Assembly (NCBI RefSeq): GCF_031877795.1
Contig: NC_133935.1
Coordinates: 81,683,748 to 81,747,747, forward strand
From: Strix aluco
Lineage: Eukaryota > Chordata > Aves > Strigiformes > Strigidae
Direction of reading: 5' to 3'
DNA length: 64,000 bases
Part shown: one piece after another, positions 22,401 to 32,639 of the stretch
How positions within the stretch are numbered: position 1 is the first letter of the stretch
Layout: each line of letters begins with the position of its first letter
Position numbers and translations under genes: made by a program
The notes under the pieces: generated by a model
Seen by the model: the letters and a program-made list of their open reading frames with translations, nothing else
The model's database searches: none
What the model was told of the DNA's origin: nothing

Positions 22401-23699
22401 GGACTCTTGCTGAATAACTGAAACCATTGTGTAAAATAGCAAGCAAATCTAAATTCTTCAGAGATTCAGCCACTGAAAGAAAAATAAACCTTGTTACTGG
22501 TATGGAAATATTCTGAATTTCTTAATCTGCAGAAGTTCCCCAACATGTGCACAGCCAGTATCAAGGCAGTAAAGTCTAGATGTAATAGACAGTAATTTTC
22601 TTTTAAAATGTACATATTTTACAGATATTACAATATCTAGGGCGTTCTGGAGAAGAGGACTTCCTTTTTCACCTTTCGGGTTTTTATTTTTGTTTTGTTT
22701 TGTTTTTTTCCCACCGTGTACCTGGGTGTGGTAGGGTGTCCAGCTGTGTTTTGCAAGCCTGATCTTACATGTTATCTGTAAAGTTACAGCTTGCTTGACT
22801 TGCTTCCTGGAGTTATTTAGGTACACAGTGAAATCCAAAGTGATGGGTAGTGAGGCTCTATCCTTCTTGTGAGTGAAAATGAGGTCGTGCCCATACAAGC
22901 CTCAGATGAGTCTGTGTGTTTTCATGTAGCTTTAAGCTTTTTTAACCAAGAGTTGGAGCTTTCTCCCAGAGGAGTGTCCAGCTCTTATATTTCACCTTCA
23001 CAAGACTAACAATAAGAACTAAGTAATCCTCACACAGGGAAACTGAGGTCGGAGCTTGCCCAAGACTTACCTCCATGAAGCAAACAGTGGTGGTCTTCTC
23101 TGCTTTACAATCTGCAGCAATGCCTGCCCAGAACCAGCACCTGATTTCTGGCTAAGGGCTTGCATTCATATCCGTTACTTCCTGCTGGTTTCTGCTGCAC
23201 AAAAATACCACTTGCTCACAGGCAGCAGTATGCAAGGTGTAGTCAGTTGGTGAGCTTTTCTGATCACAGAGGTGTACAAGGGAGGCATTGTGTGCACAAG
23301 CAAGGCGAGGCTGACTTCTGTAAGGGTAATATTCTCTGTGCTGCTCATGTTTCCTCTTCTGCCGCCTTCCAGAATTGAACCATGGGCACCTTGCCATCTG
23401 TGTAACACCTGCAAACAACCTGTCTTCTGGGGGTGGAGGTTGCACCTCTTCCTTAGTCTGGGGTTGTATTTTTGTTCTTGATATTTAGGATTTAAAAGAA
23501 TATTCAGTAAGTGTTTTGGTATGTTTTTATGGGTAAGTAGCTAAGCTGAGAATGCTGTATCTATTTCCATCTCTGTAAACTGGAATCTTGGTCACCGTTT
23601 TTGCTGGCCCTAAGGCTTTTCCTTTGTCTCATTTTTGTTTTGAAGGATATTTGGAACTTCCGAGCACGTCTTGTGCAAGGGGAAAGAATTAACCTGTAG
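10380..23699 (+). CDS. PHYH: PHYH, phytanoyl-CoA 2-hydroxylase (peroxisomal), complete gene
   Basis: PHYH is a non-haem Fe(II)/2-oxoglutarate dioxygenase that hydroxylates phytanoyl-CoA at C2, the first step of peroxisomal alpha-oxidation; its loss causes Refsum disease in humans. Eight exons join in frame: 10380-10486, 16086-16196, 16304-16469, 16973-17054, 18809-18990, 19769-19918, 21343-21474, 23646-23699. The total is 984 nt, 327 aa (human 338). Visible features are the PTS2 signal RLDAILRHL at residues 13-21, the iron ligands H165 and D167 in [10 protein letters not shown] and H254 in LLIHGSG, and the 2-oxoglutarate arginine R265 in GFRK. These correspond to human H175, D177, H264 and R275. 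Splice sites are GT-AG with compatible phases. The human exon 2 segment (part of about residues 28-45) was not found; direct joining of exon 1 to 16086 keeps the frame but shortens that region by about 13 residues. A poly(A) signal lies at 24131. A broken tandem copy lies downstream. Confidence 0.95.
12845..13082 (+). repeat. Near-identical intron-1 block, copy in unit A
   Basis: A gapless 238-bp match to 30155-30392 with four substitutions, while sequence on both sides of it in the duplication is clearly more diverged. It contains a good acceptor-like site (CTCTTGTTTTCAG) followed 40 bases later by a donor-like AAG|GTGGCA. A 40-nt exon there would put the PHYH frame out, so I do not call a coding exon. 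Confidence 0.8.
13601..13667 (+). mobile_element. CR1 LINE 3' tail fragment
   Basis: Typical CR1 3' terminus (GGTTGGACTAGATGATCTTC ...) ending in the octamer-like GATTCTGCGATTCTGTG. It is absent from the matching place in unit B, so it was inserted after the duplication or lost from unit B. Confidence 0.85.
14368..15425 (-). mobile_element. CR1 LINE, 5'-truncated, antisense, with RT remnants
   Basis: Minus-strand frames encode the C-terminal part of CR1 reverse transcriptase: 15420-14959 with [11 protein letters not shown] and the catalytic box mutated to FAGDTKL (FADDTKL expected), then 14902-14459 with [22 protein letters not shown] and [14 protein letters not shown], followed by the 3' tail near 14368. 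Frameshifts separate the frames, so the copy is dead. It sits inside PHYH intron 1 and is absent from unit B, where the sequences flanking it (about 13930 and 15440) are adjacent. Confidence 0.92.
16086..16196 (+). CDS. PHYH: PHYH exon equivalent to human exon 3
   Basis: The acceptor TGTGTCTCAG precedes 16086. The exon encodes [20 protein letters not shown] through [11 protein letters not shown] and shares the phase of human exon 3 (one base, then the Tyr codon). The donor CAG|GTACAG is at 16197. Only 2 of 111 bases differ from the pseudogene copy. Confidence 0.95.
16304..16469 (+). CDS. PHYH: PHYH exon ([11 protein letters not shown] ... YCTLPE)
   Basis: 166 nt after CTGCTTTGCAG, encoding [17 protein letters not shown] through [17 protein letters not shown]. 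Donor GAG|GTAAAA at 16470. Confidence 0.95.
16622..16684 (-). mobile_element. CR1 LINE 3' end fragment, antisense
   Basis: Starts TTCACAGAATCACAGAATCA and continues with the usual CR1 3' end seen from the minus strand. It lies in a PHYH intron and has no counterpart in unit B. Confidence 0.85.
16973..17054 (+). CDS. PHYH: PHYH exon ([20 protein letters not shown])
   Basis: 82 nt between TTCTCTGTAG and G|GTAAGG. It encodes the strongly conserved segment [19 protein letters not shown] of the dioxygenase core. Confidence 0.95.
18263..18284. repeat. Poly(T) tract
   Basis: Run of 22 T followed by A6 in a PHYH intron; the junction of T and A runs could form a short hairpin. Confidence 0.9.
18809..18990 (+). 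CDS. PHYH: PHYH exon with HxD iron-binding motif
   Basis: 182 nt encoding [18 protein letters not shown] through [16 protein letters not shown]. It holds H165 and D167, the first two iron ligands of the facial triad. Acceptor GTGTTGCAG, donor GAG|GTAGAG. Confidence 0.96.
19769..19918 (+). CDS. PHYH: PHYH exon with distal His and 2-oxoglutarate Arg
   Basis: 150 nt encoding [15 protein letters not shown] through [20 protein letters not shown] and GFRK. H254 is the third iron ligand; R265 (codon CGA) binds the 2-oxoglutarate carboxylate. Donor AAG|GTAGGA. Confidence 0.96.
21144..21177 (+). repeat. Perfect tandem 17-bp duplication
   Basis: GCAAGAGTATTTCTCCA occurs twice back to back (21144-21160 and 21161-21177), about 165 bases before a PHYH exon. 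Confidence 0.9.
21343..21474 (+). CDS. PHYH: PHYH exon ([20 protein letters not shown])
   Basis: 132 nt, 44 whole codons, encoding [17 protein letters not shown] through [12 protein letters not shown]; acceptor CCACACAG, donor AGG|GTAAGA. Confidence 0.95.
22363..22387. repeat. Poly(A) tract
   Basis: Run of 25 A in the last PHYH intron; no retrocopy is recognisable upstream. Confidence 0.9.
23646..23699 (+). CDS. PHYH: PHYH terminal exon
   Basis: 54 nt encoding [17 protein letters not shown] and stop TAG (23697-23699), matching the mammalian C-terminus (RLVKGER-NL). Acceptor TTTTGAAG. Confidence 0.96.
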   Translation, partial: DIWNFRARLVQGERINL

Positions 23700-24130
23700 A
23701 ACAACCTCTGAAGAGCAGAATGGAAAACACGTGCCTGAGGATGAGCTTCTCTGATCAGAGTGCAGACCCTGCCTCGGCAGGCAGAATTATGTGTGCTTTC
23801 TTGACCTCTGTATTGGTATTTCAGCCAAATGCTGCATCACAAAATCATTTTATGCTAATACAAAATAATTGCACTGAGGTTGAACAGCTGATGTAGAACA
23901 AAGAAAACCTAACCTAGAAAAACAGAGATTTGCTGTGGTTATCTTAGACAATCAAAGAATTAAGGTCTTGAAAGAGCACCTTGATTTTCTTGATGTTCTC
24001 ATTCTTGTCTTTTAAAAGTTTCTCACATGACATACCTTTAGAATGATGGCATGTAACATAAAATTTTATGCAAGAATTTATGCAAGGGTATGTTTTTTAA
24101 CATTTCTAACTCCCTTTTCTATGCAAAAGA

Positions 24131-24136
24131 AATAAA
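24131..24136 (+). terminator. PHYH: PHYH poly(A) signal
   Basis: AATAAA about 430 bases after the PHYH stop. The same signal is kept in the pseudogene copy (36622-36627), so it predates the duplication. Confidence 0.75.
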
Positions 24137-24176
24137 GTGAATCAGTGTTTCACGCAAACCCTCAGTGTGAGCTCAC

Positions 24177-25450
24177 ATGGGTTTGATCAGGCCCAGTCAG
24201 CATGGGTTTATGAAAGGCAGGTCCTGCTTGACAAACCTGATCTCCTTCTACGACAGGGCGATCTGCTTATTGGATGAGGGAAAGGCTGTGGATGTTGTTT
24301 ACCTTGACTTCAGTAAGGCCTTTGACACCATTTCCCACAGCATTCTCCTGGTGAAACTGGCTGCTCGTGGCTTGGATGATCGCACGCTTTGCTGGGTAAA
24401 AAACTGGCTGGATGGCCGGGCCCAAAGAGTTGTGGTGAACGGAGTTAAATCCGGTTGGCGGCCGGTCACGAGTGGTGTCCCCCAGGGTTTGGTTTTGGGG
24501 CCACTCCTGTTTAACATCTTTATTGATGATCTAGACGAGGGGATCGAGTGCACCCTCAGTAAATTTGCAGATGACACCAAGTTGGGTGGGAGTGTTGATC
24601 TGCTCGAGGGTTGGGAGGCTCTGCAGAGAGACCTGGACAGGCCGGAGTGATGGGCTAAGGCCAACTGTATGAGTTTCAATAAGGCCAAATGCCCGGTGCT
24701 GCACTTGGGCCACAACAACCCCCAGCAGCGCTACAGGCTTGGGGAGGAGTGGCTGGAGAGCTGCCAGTCAGAGAGGGACCTGGGGGTGTTGATTGACAGC
24801 GGCTGAACATGAGCCAGCAGTGTGCCCAGGTGGCCAAGAAGGCCAATGGCATCCTGGCTTGTATCAGCAATAGCGTGGCCAGCAGGGACAGGGAAGTGAT
24901 CTTACCCCTGTACTCGGCACTGGTGAGGCTGCACCTCGATGACTATGTTCAGTTTTGGGCCCCTCACTACAAAAAGGACGTTGAATTACTCGAGCGTGTC
25001 CAGAGAAGGGCAACGAAGCTGGTGAAGGGTCTGGAGCACATGTCGTACGAGGAGCGGCTGAGGGAACTGGGGTTGTTTAGTCTGGAGAAGAGGAGGCTGA
25101 GGGGAGACCTCATCACCCTCTACAGCTACCTGAAAGGAGGTTGCAGAGAGCTGGGGATGAGTCTCTTTAACCACGTAACAAGTGATAGGACAAGAAGTAA
25201 TGGCCTCAAGTTGTGCCAGGAAAGGTTTAGACTACATATTAGGAAGTATTTCTTTCCAGACAGGGTTGTTAGGCGTTGGAATGGGTTGCCCAGGGCGGTG
25301 GTGGAGTCCCCATCCCTGGAGGTGTTTAAGAGTCAGGTTGACATAGTGCTGAGGGATATGCTGTAGTTGGGACTGTCAGTGTTAGGTTAATGGTTGGACT
25401 AGATGATCTTCAAGGTCTTTTCCAACCTAGATGATTGTGTGATTCTGTGA
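24177..25450 (+). mobile_element. CR1 LINE, 5'-truncated, with nearly intact RT C-terminal half
   Basis: Sense frames read [51 protein letters not shown] and the catalytic FADDTKL. A TGA at about 24649 replaces the expected Arg codon (CGA to TGA) and a frameshift follows near 24800. The frame at 24809-25366 then gives [18 protein letters not shown] to [17 protein letters not shown], followed by the CR1 3' tail ending in ATTCTGTG. It sits just after the PHYH poly(A) signal and splits sequence that is continuous in unit B near 36670, so it landed after the duplication. Confidence 0.95.
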
Positions 25451-26030
25451 AGTCATTAGTACAGCTGATGAAGACTGCGATACTGGTACAGCAGAATCAA
25501 CAGTGTAAGGAAGTAGATAAAGGGGAAGCAGCAACCACTCACATAAAAAAGTGGGACTGATAGGCTGGAACATGATCACTAGTAGAGTTCTTCAAACATG
25601 ACCTGGTGTAGCATGATATCTTACGAAGCAGTGCTGGTACAAGTGAAGTATGTGGCTGACAGGGTTGGGAACTACTGGGCCAGCAAACCAGCCTTCCGTT
25701 GGCCTTGCACAACCAATTCAAGGCTGTGTGAAACAAGGGAGTCCTTTGGGTCTGGCAGGTCTGGGAAAAGGTGTCTTGGTGCTGTCAGGTCGAGGGAGTG
25801 GTTGGCTGCTCCTCAGGATGCACTGGTGGCAAGGTGGAGTGGTGTGCACTGAAATGATCCTCTTGCCTTTCACAATATTTTTCCCTGCTTTCTGAAAGAT
25901 TCTTTTCCTTTCAGAATCTATTTTTTGAAATATAGATTAAATCAGAGCAAAAACGTGTTCAGGGGCTGTGTTGCATTCTTTCTGCTGCTCAGAAATTCTG
26001 GTGGTGGGTGCGTCGTTGAATACCCCGGTG

Positions 26031-28119
26031 CAAACCAGCAATCCTCAGCTCTTTTCCACTCCCTGCTTCCACCCAAAAATGGTGTCAAAACAGCCCCATC
26101 AGCTGCACTGATGGGCTCCTGTGGCTCCTTCTGCTGTTATCTTGTGGCACGGGAGGTCACTCAGGCGAGACAGCAGATCAGGTACAGTCCTGTCCTCAAC
26201 CCACGAGGCTCAGCGGTGGACTGCCTAGACGAGCAGCTGCAGGTTGAAGCTGTTGCAGTCATTTCATACATGACAATGCAATGCAGAGAAGGGGTTTGTG
26301 CTTCTTCCTCTTCCTGCAGCATCTATGGGTTTTCTTGTTTGTGTGCTTTTTAAACGAGGCAAGGTTTGAGCACAGTTACTGCGTTGGTCCTAAACCCTTG
26401 GTGGTGGGGTGAGGTGTCTGGGCTGTGGTTCCCACCTGGAAACAGACGTTATTCTCTTGGTAGCTTCTGGTTTGATCACAACACTGAGAAGTCTGACAAG
26501 GGGGAGACTTTAGGCCAGACCCACAGCCCTGCTCAGTGGGTGATTTTGAGTATCCTGGTTCCTGCATCTCTTCTCATGTCCTCTGTATAACCTTGGCACT
26601 GATCCTGCTCTTGGGGAGATGTGCCAGGATGCCTCTACAGACTTTGACCTTCTCAGCCTGGTCTTTGCTTGGTGCATGGGCCCAAGTGAGTTGGAGGCTC
26701 CTCTGTTGACTTTGTTGAGCTGTGGTTCACAGCCTAGCTGGTACTCTCCTCTGGATTTTTGTGAGGACTTAGAATATCCTGTCTGGTTTACAACACAGGA
26801 TTTGTGGAAAAACTTCACTGTCTGGCATTACTGGTGTAGCTGAGTTGACTGCAGAGCTGTGACCGCAGAGGAGAGCTACAGGTGTCCATCAGATTCCTAG
26901 AGTTTCCAGGCTGAATTTCTCTTACTACAGCTGGGAGCCAGAAGGAAAGGAAGAACTTTAGCTTTGTTGTTAAAAATTTGTATGTCTCTACCTATGGATT
27001 TAGGCTTGAATTTCCTCTTTCAGAAGAACAAACCCATCAAAGACCTTGCAGATCATCTAAACTCAGCAGTAGTCCCACCTGATGAGACACTCATGTCCTC
27101 ACTCCTTCCTACAGCAACAGGTTGAGGATAATCCAGAGCCTGGGGACCACTAAGCTTAGGCAAGCTCCCCTCGACTCTGTGCAAGTCCAGCTCAGCTGCA
27201 TCCTAGCAATGCCAAGGAGCCTGATCCCTGCCCTCCAAAAAGACCTGGGCAGAGCCAGATCCAGCAAGGCTGCTTGCCTCCCTCTCAGCAGAGCTACACG
27301 CTCATGGGTGCAGGACAATGTCCCTGGGAGAGTAAGGATCTACAAGCACTTCCTCATGGGATATTTGAGCAAGGGCTGGAGTCCAAAGGATGCTTCATCA
27401 ATTCATGTAAATGTGACCTCCTGAGTGAGGGATCTACCTGGTAAGTGCTTTCTTGTTCCTGTTCCCACCAGAGTTCCAGCCAGCAGAGATTCTGTGACCA
27501 CAGGTTTCCAAAGCACATGCCCCACCAGTGGAAATTCACAGCTAGAAATTCATCTCAGTCTCCAGCACTTGGCTTTCTGGGTGAAAAACAAAACCACAAC
27601 CATGTATCTCAGGGTTTGGTTTCCTGGCAGCACAGTGCAGCTGATTCAGTCACGTCTGCATGCACACATGTCATGCGGGTGACCGCAGAGGAAGACGCGG
27701 CCACGGAAAGCTGCAAGGTCTTATCAGCCTCCAGGTCCAAACTCCCTCTTTGAATTACCACTGTGGCAGCAGGAAGGGGAGGAGGAGAGGAAAAGCAGTA
27801 ATTAACCAAGTCACCTGCTGCTCCAAGCTTCATTTTTTTCCAGGAGGAAACCTGCCCAGCACGCTGCAGCCCCATGAAGAACAAGTGCAGAAACCCAAGT
27901 GCTGTTCCCAAACACACTGCCAATCCCTCAATGATTTTTGAAATCCCAAAGTATCAAGATATTTCCATCAGAAATGGGATTTTTTTTTTTGTTTTTGCTT
28001 TGATGTGAAATGTTTGTGTGAAAAAAAGGAAGATCCCTGCCAAGAGAAGGACCACGTTCAACCTGTGGTCTCCACCTTTTTTGGAATCAGAAAAGACTGA
28101 AGGAAAGCTGACCCCAGTT
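26031..28119. other. Spacer between duplication units, no gene recognised
   Basis: I find no convincing match to unit A or B and no recognisable coding exon or repeat. Short ORFs lack domains. It is either original flanking sequence between the copies or diverged duplication ends. Confidence 0.45.
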
Positions 28120-29265
28120 TGTAATGAGGACATGCTGCATTCAATCCACTCCTGGTCCTTGCAGCAGGAGCTGTACCTCCACCTCCCCTCCCGCAGCAAG
28201 TGCCTTGACCTACAGGCTGTGAAGTTGGCCCAGGGAGAGGGGAAATATGAAGGACAGCAAATTTCAGCAGGACAAACCCCACCTCTCAGCAGTGTCTGCT
28301 TCACAGTGTAGAGCTTGAGGGAAAAGTGAGGGTGAACTGACTGTCACACCAGTGGCACAAGCTGGTCAGTCTGAACCTACAGACTAGTCAGACTGAACCG
28401 TGACATGGTGGGGCTGAAGTCCACTTTGCAGGAGTGTTGAGGCTCTATGGCATGGTGGCAGTGAGGGACATGTGCAAAGATGTCAAAAATCGTCTTCAGA
28501 ACTGTGCTGCAGGTCTGTTATGGATCCATATTCAATCTCAGTGTGTATCTCCTCAAACATCACTTGCAGAGTTAATGCAGGCAGATGAGGGTACCAAGTG
28601 CACTGCTGAGAACAGTGTACAATGAATATATAATTTTTAAGCATGTCCCAACTTGAGAGGAATACAAAGCCTTTGCAACCTCTGTTTGCAGCTCCCCATT
28701 TTTAAGCTAGCTTCACTTTTCCTTCTCTCCTTACTCCAGCATTTCCCCTCCAGGCTTTTAGTTTCCCAGCAGGGCACTCTTCAAGGACAGGAGCCATCAC
28801 ACTCTTTAACTTACCAAACCACCTGTGCCAGCACAGATGCAGTGCGTGACTGAGCATGCCAGGTGATGGGTTCTGCATGCTTGTTGACTACGTCCTCACA
28901 ACCATCACAGCAGCTGAGAATGAGCAGAGTATAGGAAAGAGAGCATCTAAAAGCACGCTTGAACTTTCCCTACTTACTTCCCAGCCTCTAGTGACAAGCT
29001 GTCCTGTTGCCAAACCTTCCCTTTCTTCCTTCCTTCACTCCTACACCTCACCCAGCCAAGGTGGTGAGACCCACAGCTTCTTGAGAAGCTCCTGGGTGTG
29101 TACAGGCACCAGCACATGCCAAGGGGAGGTGAAGAGGAGCAAATGGACTGTCATCTTGATGCTACCCGTGCTGTGGTTGAGCTCTGCCCTGAGTGCTGTG
29201 CCGACCTTATAAGTGCTGGGTGGTGAGCTGGGCTCTTGGTGATCTTCCTCATCATCAAAGTCATC

Positions 29266-29361
29266 ATGGAAAAGCCAAACCCAACCGCTCAGCTGGATGC
29301 CGTCCTATGGCACTTATCATCCCCATGTCTGGGTGCAGCTCCTGCTCCTCTACTCTTTCTG
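29266..29361 (+). pseudogene. PHYH pseudogene exon 1
   Basis: ATG at 29266 opens MEKPNPTAQLDAVLWHLSSP, aligned to PHYH exon 1 with nine bases fewer near the start. The PTS2 position 1 Arg is Gln. The AG|GTGGG donor of the gene is replaced by a run reading ATCTGTGG; use of the remaining GT would leave the wrong phase for the next exon. Confidence 0.8.
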
Positions 29362-30154
29362 ATCTGTGGCTGGGGTGGAAAGGGAGGAGGTGGGTGAGTG
29401 GAAAGCAACAGTGGCCTCCACGCTGACCATGTTGTGACCTGGATAGCGCAAGGCATGGTCTTCTTCCACAGCCTGAAATGGGGCATGGAGGATCTGGAGA
29501 TGTTTCTTGGATGCTTGATGTAAGAAAGCAAAGAGAGCTGTGCTGAGTATCCCCAGCGTCCCCCCTCACGAGCTGAAAGGTGTTAACAGAGAAAAAGCCA
29601 CACTCACAGTTACCTTTGCAAGACCTTTGCTGTTACACCTGTGAATTCATCTGCAGCTCTGAACTGAGCCAGGAGGACAAACAGTGTTTGCACTCGGTGA
29701 CCTCCCTCAAACTGCAGGCCCACAAGGAAGCTTACTTGCTACATTATTTGAGAGTATGACATGTCTTTCTTTTTCTTGGAGGGCTGGGGTGAGGAGGTTG
29801 TATGAAAAAATCTGGATTTCCTGTCTCCTTTGCAGATTTTTGTTGAAGGAGTTTCTCCTGAAGAGTGCAGGAACCAGGAGGATAGATATGGGTTTTGACA
29901 ACTAAAAATGGCTTGTTAAAACAAAGGAACTTTTTTTGGTGTGTTTTTTAGTTTGTTAATGTTCCACAGCATCCTAAGACCAATAAATGAAGTTATTTGA
30001 ATCTTGAACCTTGCTATATCAGTCTTTCCAAAAGCATTTGCTTGCTTCTGAGTATATCCAAGTATTATATTACCTGCACAGTTGGCTAACATGTCTGAAG
30101 ACATTATTCCCAAAAGAATGTGTGTAAGGGGAAGGGAGAAGTTTAAATACTGTG

Positions 30155-30392
30155 TGTCTTCACCAAAATGAGCTGCCAGAGGTGGCAGCTCCTTCCCAGC
30201 CTGTGTGCCTCTTGTTTTCAGTTGTCCAAGCAACCCAAACTTGTCCTTTGAACACTGCAAGGTGGCAAGAGAAAAACCAGTGAAAGGAAGAGGCACTGCA
30301 ACGCCTGGGAGGAAGGTGTTCAAATGGAGTCCAGTGCTTGGTGGACTTGTCTGCTCTCCCCCACTTCTGGGAGGTGGAGGTGTGCTGAGGAG
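30155..30392 (+). repeat. Near-identical intron-1 block, copy in unit B
   Basis: Partner of 12845-13082: same length, four substitutions. The acceptor-like and donor-like sites of the unit A copy are both kept here. Confidence 0.8.
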
Positions 30393-31432
30393 GGCCAGGG
30401 GTTCAACCAGTGTCTCCATCAAATCGGTGATGCCTGAAGAGAAGGGGAAAGACCCTCCTGGAGGTTTTGTGGGTAGGAGCATGCCCTGGACATCTGGAGA
30501 ACCTGGGCAGTTGTGAGTCCCATTTCCACCAAAATTGGGACCTGAAGTATAGGGTGAAGCCTTTGCCTCCTGTTAAACTTGCTGCAGCCATGCCCTCCCT
30601 ACGGGTGTCCTTTGCTCCAAGACCTGCTGTGGTGCTTCCCACCCAGCTCTCACTGACTGCTTGCACCCTGCACGTGCCTCTTCCTCCTCACTCTCCCCCA
30701 AGCTTTTCCCTTCTTACATCTCCCTCCTCAGCTGCTCCTCTCACCCCCTTTGCTTTCCTCTGACTCGCCTCTATCAGTTGCATTTGTGTGCACGGCCTGT
30801 GTCCACACTCACACCTCATGTGACTTCACCAGGTAAGGTTTACGCTTTCTTTGGGTGAAGCTTCAATACCACGTGCAAAGCTGTTGGGAGGCTTCGTTAG
30901 CAAGGGGGGGTTAACTGTCCTCTGGGTGAGACTGCTCCCTCTGCCTAGCAGAACGCAGGCATGTTTGTTTAAACTCATTGGAATGAATTGGAGATTTCCT
31001 TTCTGCGTGCTTTCCCTGTGAGGTGTTGGAAGGGGTGTAATTTCTCTGCAGCAATGTTTTCATGCCCTATGGTGCCTGAGTGTGCATTCCTTAACTGACA
31101 TCCCAGATCACTGCTCCTGCCCCAGCAGCAGCTTATGGTGCTGCTCAGCCAGGGATGTTTCAGTAAGTTGTATCTTCGTTCATACGAAAGTAAGAAAATC
31201 AAACACTGAATTTCAATTCCTACTTCATTTTAACTATTTTTTTCCAAGTGCCCTTGGTGTCTGCTGTGGGGAGACTTTCTTGCTGATTCTTTTCCCCGGA
31301 CACCGGCTGGAGCCGCCTGCCTCTCCGCAGCAGCCCCCAAACCCCCGCATGGCACCATCCTCCTGACAGGTCTTGCCATCGGTGCTCCCATTGCTGTGCC
31401 CAGCCCTACTGTGTTTCTCCTCTGTGTCTCAG

Positions 31433-31543
31433 CTATACCCTGGACAACAACATCCTCACCGCAGAGCAAAGGCAGTTCTACAAAGACAACGGGTATCTGC
31501 TCATTAAGAAGCTCGTTTCTGATGAAGACATTGAGCGCTTCAG
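31433..31543 (+). pseudogene. PHYH pseudogene exon (human exon 3 equivalent)
   Basis: 111 nt with two differences from the gene, giving one replacement (Glu to Lys in FYKDNG). Splice sites are intact. The high identity continues about 85 bases into the following intron. Confidence 0.9.
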
Positions 31544-31747
31544 GTACGGGGCACTTGCCAAAGGTGCTGGGGGGTCCTGTGTGCAGCAGCAACCTGAGGG
31601 AGCTCTGCGAAGCTGGACTCTCCCAACATGGACATGTGTGGTGTTGCTGGATACCTTCCTCTGTAGCAACAGTGTCTTTGAGGAGAGTAACGTGGCTGAA
31701 TGTGGCTAAAATGTGCTCTGGTTTCTTCAGTTCCCTCTGCTTTCCAG

Positions 31748-31910
31748 AAAGTTTGTGAGGATATGTAACAAGGAGGTGAATCCACCGGGAGCTGTGATAA
31801 TGAGACATGAGATCCATAGACCCAACTTCATTCGGTCTGAAAAAACACTTAATAAAGTGCATGATTTCCAGGAAGATGAAGAGTTGTTCAGATACTGTAC
31901 TCTGCCAGAG
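31748..31910 (+). pseudogene. PHYH pseudogene exon (KFVRICNKEV ... YCTLPE)
   Basis: 163 nt, one codon shorter than the gene, frame open. The first two-thirds are much diverged, but the last 31 bases and the donor are identical to the gene. Confidence 0.9.
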
Positions 31911-32566
31911 GTAAAAAGCCAGTAGGGGGATGGTGGTGGGAGAACCTAGTAGAGATTTGTGGACATGTATATGTTTTAATGCCAAGGTGAAAGCAAGGTC
32001 CAAGCTGGGCAGGCCAGAGTAACCCTTCTGGAAGGTTATGTGGTGCTCTGTTCTGTACAGGCCTACTTTAATACATGCTCCATCCCATATCAGATGGATT
32101 TGTACTTTGTGTTCATGCTGAGGTAGTTATCAGCAGCAGATTTCCATCACTTTTCATAAGATATATTAATGTCTGTAATGTGTAGATATAGTTCCTCATG
32201 TATTGGCTTGTCCTGGATCCTGGAGTACTACGAAAGTCAGGGTGTGTTGGGGAATCAGAGATGGACAGACGAGATTTTGTAGAGCTCTGGAGCTGTTGCC
32301 CTGGCTGTCATCCATTTCAGCAACACCTTGGCGTATACTGCAGCAGAGAAAGCGCTGGTCAGCATTGCACCTACGGCAGCATCTATAGGTGGTTTGTTTG
32401 TTCTTGCTTTTTATTTTGGGTAAAACTGCTGCTAATAGGTCCACCCTCACGAACAACCCAATCAACAATTGATTTATAGTATAGATCTGCCTAGCTTTTC
32501 TTTTACTTGCTATATATTACTGCAGCATAAAACACAAGTATTTCTTCTATGCATTTTCCTTTGTAA

Positions 32567-32639
32567 GTCCTAAAATATTTTGAATGCTTCACAGGGCCAA
32601 ACTTAATGGCCATGCAGATAAATAAACTCCCAGATCTTG
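32567..32639 (+). pseudogene. PHYH pseudogene exon with destroyed acceptor
   Basis: Encodes [20 protein letters not shown] in the old frame. The acceptor TAG|GTC of the gene is TAA|GTC here, and nine bases (three codons of the HTML segment) are missing. Confidence 0.88.

Larger units (their letters stand above)
9090..26030 (+). repeat. Segmental duplication unit A (contains functional PHYH)
   Basis: Unit A pairs head-to-tail with unit B at 28120-36825. Matching landmarks in order include 9190-9420 with 28230-28500, PHYH exon 1 at 10380 with 29266, 12845-13082 with 30155-30392, 13700-13830 with 30850-30990, 15440-15550 with 31060-31180, every later exon, the poly(A) signal (24131 with 36622), and a last match at about 25920-26020 with 36715-36815. 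Unit A is about 17 kb and unit B about 8.7 kb. Part of the excess is CR1 insertions private to unit A; the rest is unit-B deletions, such as roughly 950 bp corresponding to about 19980-20935. Outer breakpoints are approximate. Confidence 0.88.

Noticed and set aside
31230-32003. 257-codon minus-strand ORF in unit B
   Set aside because: It is the antisense shadow of two PHYH pseudogene exons; the matching region of unit A does not keep it as one frame.
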